From: an uncultured Armatimonadota bacterium
Lineage (GTDB): Bacteria > Armatimonadota > Armatimonadia > Armatimonadales > Armatimonadaceae
Length of the DNA: 6,945 nucleotides
NCBI GenBank assembly: GCA_903924445.1
Contig: CAIYBQ010000510.1
Coordinates: 1 to 6,945 of the forward strand
Direction: 5' to 3'
Made by a program: the position numbers and the translations under genes. Under the pieces are notes generated by a model. The model saw only the letters and a list, made by a program, of their open reading frames with translations, was not told where the DNA came from and searched no databases. Within the stretch, counting starts at the first letter, position 1. Each line of letters begins with the position of its first letter. Below are positions 1-5,700 of this stretch, in pieces.

Positions 1-133
1 CGATACGAAGCTGCATGTGATCGTGGAGGCGGACCCAAATCGTTTCGTGAAAGCCATTTGGTCGGTCAACCGCAAAACCATCCGATTCGCGTCTACGCGC
101 ACCGAAGGCTCGGACTTCAATCTGTGGGACTAG
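1..133 (+). CDS. C-terminal end of an unidentified protein (5' truncated by window)
   Basis: An open frame enters from the left edge (first full codon at position 2) and ends at TAG 131-133, giving 43 residues. The sequence begins DTKLHVIVEADPNRF and ends GSDFNLWD. Alternating hydrophobic and polar residues, as in HVIVEA, KAIWSV and TIRFAS, suggest beta-strands, so this may be the last strands of a beta-sandwich or jelly-roll domain. Such a domain would suit a carbohydrate-active enzyme next to the arabinofuranosidases, but I recognise no family. Codon use resembles the downstream genes and the strand is the same. The next gene starts 130 bases later, so it need not share the same transcript. 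That it is a coding end is inferred from the uninterrupted frame and protein-like composition. Confidence 0.6.
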   Translation, partial: DTKLHVIVEADPNRFVKAIWSVNRKTIRFASTRTEGSDFNLWD

Positions 134-263
134 TTCACTAATGCTCATCGTAGGATTCTGCAATGATTTCGTTACAGCATACAATACAACTCGCACCGCT
201 GCGGAATAATATGCAAAACGTATCAGGTTGCACACTGCTTTGCAATCACCACCGGGAGCATCC
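134..263 (+). promoter_or_regulatory. Intergenic region, probable promoter and leader of the arabinofuranosidase operon
   Basis: This 130-base gap is AT-richer than the flanking genes and is the only non-coding stretch in the window, so the operon promoter most likely lies here. Candidate -10 hexamers are TACAAT (180-185) and AATAAT (205-210), each 5 of 6 to TATAAT. Neither has a convincing -35 box at 16-18 bases; GTTACA (171-176) is the closest -35-like hexamer but is badly spaced for both. I see no clear terminator hairpin for the upstream gene and no convincing operator palindrome. The region is a well-supported place for control elements; the exact elements are not supported. Confidence 0.3.
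254..258 (+). promoter_or_regulatory. Ribosome binding site of the GH51 gene
   Basis: GGGAG lies 5 bases before ATG 264. It decides the start: the longer in-frame alternative at ATG 228 has no such site and would put 12 extra residues in front of a textbook signal peptide. Confidence 0.7.
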
Positions 264-2759
264 ATGTTTCGACGAACCGCATTACTCGCATCCGCCATCA
301 GCCTCAGCCTGCTCGCCACATCCCGTGTCAACGCACAGGATGTCACGGTAAATATCCAAGCCGACAAACCGGGCCACACCGTCAACAAAAACATGTATGG
401 CATCTTCCTTGAGGAGATTAACCACGGCGTGGATGGTGGTCTCTACGGAGAAATGATTGCTAACCGGGCATTTGAAGACAGCCGGCCTCCGGAAGGCTTC
501 AAAAAGGTCGGAGACAAGTGGATTTCCGATGCCGGCTGGGACAGTGGCTTCAATGTAAAGGCTGGCACGGTCCCCCGCTGGCAGCTGGATCAACGTGGTG
601 GCAAGGCGGAGTGGTGGGTTGTGCCGACCACGGGACTCAACAAGAATTCGCCTTACCATCTGCGCGTTAATGTGACACAGCCGGCGGGCACGGGTAAGGC
701 CGCGGCCGTCCGCAACACGGGTTTCTGGGGCGTCGGCTTCCGGAAAGGCGCGTCCTACAAGGTTGTCGCCCACATTCGCTCGACCACTGGGGATGTCCGT
801 AAAGTGCGTATCCTTGGCGATGACCGCTATGGCAATGCAGTCACATCAACGGTTTCTGGAACATCGGTTGGCAATGGCTGGACCCGTATCGAAGGCACTA
901 TCACGGCAAAGAAAACCATTGATAATGCCCTTCTAACCTTAGAACTTCCATCCAAGGGAACGATTGACATCGATTATGTCAGCTGCTTCCCAGTCAACAC
1001 GTGGAACAACCGCCCGAATGGCCTCCGAAGCGACATCGCCAAAATGATTGCCGACATGAAGCCCGCCTTTGTGCGCTTCCCTGGCGGCTGCGTTGTCGAA
1101 GGCGGCTCGCCGGAGATGACGTACCGCTGGAAGGATGGCATCGGTCCCGTTGAGGAACGCTACGAGCGCTGGAATGCTTGGAACTATCGACGAACACACG
1201 GCATGGGGGCACTTGAGTACCTCCAGTTCTGCGAGGACCTCAAGGCGCAGCCGATGTGGGTTGGGTTTGCAGGCCAAACGTGCATCTACCGCAATCCACA
1301 GCATGTTCCGCTCGCGAGTATGAGCTGGGTCATCGATGACAATATTGACTTCCTACAATATGCGATTGGGGATCCGACATCCGAGTGGGGTAGCAAGCGC
1401 GCGGATGCAGGTCATACCGCTCCATTTGCAAATCCGTTGGTTGAGATTGGCAATGAAAATGTCGGTCCTGAGTATGAGACCCGCTACAAAATGGTCTACG
1501 CACAGGTCCATAAGCTGTTCCCAAGCCTCACGACGATTGCGGACTATAACATCCCGAATGCTGAATTTGACCTCATCGATGAGCACTATTACAACTCGCC
1601 GAGCTGGTTTTTCGGCCAGTTCAACTTCTACGACAACTATGACCGTAAGCAGAAGCCGGTTTATGTTGGCGAGGTAGCGGTCACGACGCCCGAGGGTGGT
1701 CCTGACAAGGGGAATATGGTCGCAGCGCTGAGCGAAGGCGTGTTCCTGATGGGCTGTGAGAACAACGCCGATGTGGTCAAGATGGTCTCGTATGCGCCGC
1801 TGCTTGCGCATGTGAATGGCAAGTCGGGCTGGCACGGGATGATTCTCTTTGACAGCCTCCGCACGGCGGGTACGGTTTCGTACCATCTGTGGAAGCTGTT
1901 CCATACCAACCGTCCTGATGTCACAATCCCGACGGCAGTCAAGAGCGCAACCGGTGGCCGCAAGACATTTGATGGCAAGATCGGTGTTGGCACATGGCTG
2001 ACGAGTAGTGAGTATAAAGACATCTCTGTCACAGCGGGTGGCAAGACTGTCTATGACTCCAATACTAATGGCTTCACCGGCGCGAAGACCGAAGGTGGCA
2101 TTTGGCAAACTTTCGGCAATGTAGCGAAGCAGGTTGGCAAGGAGACAGGAACGTACACATTTGGGGATGCGAGCTGGTCTGAGTACACGCTTAAGCTGAA
2201 AGCCCGCAAGATCTCGGGTGATGAAGGCTTTCTCATTGTCTTTGGTGACAAGCTGGGCCAGCGATATTGGTGGAACATGGGCGGCTGGGGTAACCGCGAG
2301 CATGGCATCGAGCGCAACCGTGCGCCAGTTGGGCAGCGCGTAGGTGGAACCATCGAAACGGGACGCTGGTATGACATCGAAGTCAATGTCAGCGGTGGCA
2401 TGATTGTTTGCAAGCTGGATGGCAAGGTTGTTCACACGGTTCCTGTGCCGGACACATCCGATGTCTACGCGAGCAGCGGCTACGATACGGCGAAGAAAGA
2501 AGTCGTTGTAAAGCTAGTCAACTCGACGAGTACGACGAAGGCATTTGGTGTCTCGATGTCCGGGTTATCGGGCATCAGCAATAAGGCAACGCTGACGATT
2601 ATCCGCGCGGATGACCCGCAGGCGAACAACTCGCTACTTGAGCCAAACAAGGTTGTGCCGGCTGTTTCTACGATTGCGTGGCCACCGGCGAACGGCAAGG
2701 TTACGCTTGGCAGTAATGCCCTTGCAATCATCCGGTTCAAGGCACGTCAGACCAAGTGA
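264..2759 (+). CDS. Secreted GH51 alpha-L-arabinofuranosidase with N-terminal carbohydrate-binding-like and C-terminal lectin-like domains
   Basis: The 831-residue product should hydrolyse terminal alpha-L-arabinofuranosyl bonds of arabinan, arabinoxylan or glycoprotein side chains, outside the cytoplasm. Residues 1-24 form a signal peptide: a FRR basic start, a hydrophobic core ALLASAISLSLLA and a VNA|Q cleavage site; there is no lipobox cysteine. GH51 hallmarks follow: MYGIFLEEINHGVDGGLYGE near the mature N-terminus, a CBM4/9-like beta-sandwich at about 100-240, then the barrel with FVRFPGG (269-275). The acid/base is E398 in EIGNEN and the nucleophile is E470 in YVGEVAV. Their spacing of 72 matches the large eukaryote-like GH51 group; small bacterial enzymes such as Geobacillus AbfA have about 119. 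Residues about 570-735 look like a LamG/DUF1080-type sandwich (WSEYTLKLKARKISGDEGF, YWWNMGGWGN), and the GH51 C-terminal beta-sandwich (SLLEPNKVVP) closes the protein. The family call is very secure; substrate and cleavage site are inferred. It overlaps the next frame by one base. Confidence 0.95.
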   Translation: MFRRTALLASAISLSLLATSRVNAQDVTVNIQADKPGHTVNKNMYGIFLEEINHGVDGGLYGEMIANRAFEDSRPPEGFKKVGDKWISDAGWDSGFNVKAGTVPRWQLDQRGGKAEWWVVPTTGLNKNSPYHLRVNVTQPAGTGKAAAVRNTGFWGVGFRKGASYKVVAHIRSTTGDVRKVRILGDDRYGNAVTSTVSGTSVGNGWTRIEGTITAKKTIDNALLTLELPSKGTIDIDYVSCFPVNTWNNRPNGLRSDIAKMIADMKPAFVRFPGGCVVEGGSPEMTYRWKDGIGPVEERYERWNAWNYRRTHGMGALEYLQFCEDLKAQPMWVGFAGQTCIYRNPQHVPLASMSWVIDDNIDFLQYAIGDPTSEWGSKRADAGHTAPFANPLVEIGNENVGPEYETRYKMVYAQVHKLFPSLTTIADYNIPNAEFDLIDEHYYNSPSWFFGQFNFYDNYDRKQKPVYVGEVAVTTPEGGPDKGNMVAALSEGVFLMGCENNADVVKMVSYAPLLAHVNGKSGWHGMILFDSLRTAGTVSYHLWKLFHTNRPDVTIPTAVKSATGGRKTFDGKIGVGTWLTSSEYKDISVTAGGKTVYDSNTNGFTGAKTEGGIWQTFGNVAKQVGKETGTYTFGDASWSEYTLKLKARKISGDEGFLIVFGDKLGQRYWWNMGGWGNREHGIERNRAPVGQRVGGTIETGRWYDIEVNVSGGMIVCKLDGKVVHTVPVPDTSDVYASSGYDTAKKEVVVKLVNSTSTTKAFGVSMSGLSGISNKATLTIIRADDPQANNSLLEPNKVVPAVSTIAWPPANGKVTLGSNALAIIRFKARQTK

Positions 2760-2761
2760 TG
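2757..2761 (+). promoter_or_regulatory. TGATG stop-start overlap joining GH51 and GH127 genes
   Basis: The GH51 stop TGA (2757-2759) shares its A with the start ATG (2759-2761) of the next frame. No Shine-Dalgarno lies at a useful distance: AAGG at 2739-2742 is 16 bases away. Translation of the second frame therefore probably depends on ribosomes ending GH51 translation. This implies one transcript and linked expression. The overlap is seen directly; the coupling is inferred. Confidence 0.7.
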
Positions 2762-5700
2762 TTAAAGAGGTCATGGATTGTTCCACCCGGAATTCAAGTC
2801 ACGGGTGGCCCATGGCTGGAAGCGCAAGAGATAACCGCGAAGCGCATCGGGGCCTATCGCCCGGATGACCTCTTGCATAGCTTTCGTCAAACGGCGGGGC
2901 TCGCCCCCGCCGGAACGCCTCAAAAAGGCTGGGAAGCGCCTACATCGGAGCTACGCGGACACTTCACCGGCCACTATCTGAGCGCTGCGGCCCGCGCCAT
3001 CCGCTGTGGCTTTGTAGACCTAACCCCGAACATCGAGCGCGTTGTGACCGGCCTCCGTGACTGCCAAAACGCTATCGGGTCCGGCTATGTTTCTGCATTT
3101 CCTGAGACGTTTATCGACCGCGTCATCGCCCGCGAAAAGGTCTGGGCGCCGTGGTACACCCTCCACAAAATCGGGCAGGGCCTCCTGGATGCACATGTCA
3201 ATTCAGAAACGCCCCTCGCCGGTGATGTCTGCCGGAAGTTTATTGGCTGGGTTCAGCAGCGCATGGATGCCCTTTCCGACACCGAGCTGCAGCGGATGCT
3301 TGCGACTGAGCACGGCGGGATGTCGGATTTTCTGGCACAGGCCGCGACCGTTTTTAATGATGCAGCTGTGAATGCGCTTGCAAAGCGCTTTCTTCACCGC
3401 GACGTTATCAGTGCCATTCAAGAAGACAACTGGAAATGGTTTGAAGGCCGGCATGCGAATACGCAGATTCCGATTGTCATCGGGATGGCGAGGATTGGCA
3501 TTCTCGAAAATGACCATGAACTAATCGATGCCGCTGCGGCGTTTGTCAACCAGGTCCTGACTGGCTGGACGTATCCAAATGGTGGCAACAGCGACCTCGA
3601 GCATTTTGGGCTGTTTGGCCGGCAGCACGACCACATTTCAGCCGAGACCAGCGAGACATGTAACACGCACAACATGGCAAAGCTGGTTACGCTTTTGTCA
3701 ACGGTTCAGTTGCATTCTCACTGGGATGCTTGGCTAAACCACGCGTGTGAAAACCACTTACTGGCGGCGCGGGAGCCGGGTGGCGCAGGCCTGATGTACT
3801 ATTTCCCGCTGAGTGCCGGAGCCACAAAGAAGTTTGACAACCCAAATGAAGACTTCTGGTGTTGCAGCGGGACGGGGATTGAGACGCCATTTTTGCTTCC
3901 GGAATGGCTTGCCCGCATCAGCAATACAATAGCAGATCCGGAAATCGAAGTCGTTCAAGGCATTCCGTTTACGGTGCAGGCGCATGGGAAAATGCTCTGC
4001 CTATCGGATGCTGCGGGCGGCGGACCTGCATTGACTGCAAGCACGGGGACGCGTGTTGTCGAAGGCGCGGCGCTCGGTCAAACCAAGGACACGGTTCGCT
4101 GGGAGGCCCTCCCGGGAGACCCCACATTCGGGTCGTTCTTCCACGGTTCAACGCTGCTTGCATTTACAGGCCTGAAAGCCCCCGTGGATACTGCGTGCAT
4201 CATTGCTGATATGCAGCGGGCAATCGAAGCCTACATACGCAGCGGGAACAATGGAGCCCTTCCGCTAATTACCGTTCCCGACCAGGCCGTTGAGATAGGT
4301 GTCGCATCGATCACGTCCATCCACAGCGAGCCTTACACTTGTGTTGTCCGCGGATTCGATTCCCTTGAACTCCTCGAATCTTGGAAGTGCTCAGCAGATG
4401 CGGATGACGCGGCGCAACGGCAGCTCGATGCGCTCACATTTGATGTCATCCACAGCGGCTCGGAGAGCAGCGAGCTAACCCACGACACCGTGGCAACACC
4501 TGGCAGCTACGCTGGCGAGCTCGGACCGTTTACCGTCCGCGATATCCGCACCGGTCAAATGTACACAACGGGAGTCAATCTTCCAAACAATGGTCCCTGC
4601 TCTATCGCAATCACCTACTGGGGCGGCGAGTTCCGGCGGCGCTTCACCGTACGTATCAGGGGTACAGACTTCCTCCAATGCCTTGAGCTTGATAAACCGA
4701 ATCAACCGGTAACATTCTGTTATCCCATCCCGGATGACACACCGCGCAATGTTCCCCTTGTCGTTTCAATTGACCCTGAGCCCGATGGCTACGCCGGCCT
4801 TGTCCTCGCCATCCGTTCCATCACCATTGATTCACCCACCCACCAGCCGTTCACAGGAGAAATAACCATGCAGACCACGCCGCAGCTAACGCCGATTCTT
4901 CATACAGAGATCACCTTCCGGGATGCCTTCTGGAAACCGCGTATTGATCGCAACCGCGATGTCACTCTCCCACACGTCCTCGAAAAGTGTGAGGAAACCG
5001 GGCGCTTTGGCAACCTCCGCGCCGCGGGTCGTAAAAACCTTGGCAACCAGGCCCCGCAGACCTGTGAAGGCTACTGCTTCAACGACTCGGATGTCTATAA
5101 AGCCATCGAAGGCGCCGCCAATATCCTCGCCGTAAAGCGGGATGCGAAGATCGAGCGCCGCGTGGATGCCATCATCGCCCTGATCGCACAGGCTCAGGAA
5201 CCGGATGGCTATCTCTACTCCCCTAAGACCATCGGGGATCCGAACAACCTGCCCCCGGGTGGCACTAAGCGCTGGGAATCGATGGATGCAAGCCACGAGC
5301 TATACTGCGTCGGTCACCTCTACGAAGCAGCCGTTTCACACTTCCGCGCGACCGGTAAGCGAAACTTGCTGAGCATCGCCATTAAGAATGCCAACCTGGT
5401 TTCGGCGACTTTTGGACCTGGGAAGCGCGGCAATATCGATGGCCATCCGGAAGTCGAGCTCGGCCTCTCCGACCTCTATGGAGCAACCGGGGATGCACGC
5501 TACCTCCGCCTTGCGCAGTGGTTCCTCGCGCGCCGCGGAGATGCATCCCGTAAAGATCTCGTTGGTGAGTACGCGCAAGACCATAAGCCGCTCGTCAAGC
5601 AGGATGAAGCCGTCGGGCACGCCGTGCGCGCTGCCTACTGCTTCGGCGCGGCGGAGTATGTTGGGAACTTGGCGCATGATGCATCGTTGCGCGCGGTGGC

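Larger units (their letters stand above)
2759..4867 (+). other. Module 1 of the fusion: GH127/GH146-like beta-L-arabinofuranosidase with DUF6805-like C-terminal domain
   Basis: Residues 1-703. The (alpha/alpha) barrel, about 15-375, carries classic DUF1680 signatures: SELRGHFTGHYLSAAARA, GYVSAFPETFIDR, VWAPWYTLHKI, EHGGMSD, HANTQIP, GGNSDLEHF, SETCNTHNM and FWCCSGTGIE. The likely acid/base is E281 (in LEHFG); the zinc site is E299, C301, C368 and C369, with C368 the likely nucleophile. Residues about 562-690 match the C-terminal domain I know as DUF6805 (SESSELTHDTV, ITYWGGEFRRRFTVRI, VTFCYPIPDDTP, VSIDPEPDGYAG), usual in the GH146-like branch. The part between FWCC and FFHGSTLLAF is only about 90 residues, where relatives usually have roughly 170; the expected strand pattern like TLYVNLFIPSEL is absent. 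The catalytic residues are complete, but the shortened beta-sandwich could affect folding or substrate choice. Linkage specificity cannot be read from sequence. Confidence 0.85.

Noticed and set aside
228..263. ATG 228 as an earlier start for GH51
   Set aside because: It adds 12 residues in front of a typical signal peptide and lacks a ribosome binding site, whereas ATG 264 has GGGAG 5 bases upstream.
134..263. A LacI-type operator or other palindrome in the intergenic region (for example around ATGCAAAACGTAT)
   Set aside because: The half-sites do not pair well, and I could not support any dyad beyond chance.
163..351. A small plus-strand open frame overlapping the GH51 start
   Set aside because: The predicted peptide is rich in His, Pro and Cys with no family resemblance and mostly overlaps the GH51 signal peptide region in another frame.
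282..773. A 163-residue minus-strand open frame opposite the GH51 signal peptide and N-terminal domain
   Set aside because: It is a shadow of the GH51 gene; composition is unprotein-like and there is no supporting ribosome binding site or domain.
1353..2435. A 360-residue open frame on the minus strand inside the GH51 gene
   Set aside because: It lies wholly opposite a gene with clear catalytic motifs, its product has no recognisable domain, and codon bias of the real gene commonly keeps an antisense frame open. No start signal of its own is evident.
2892..2912. The GC-rich hairpin as an intrinsic terminator between the GH51 and GH127 genes
   Set aside because: It is inside coding sequence and has no following T-run; the genes overlap and must share a transcript.
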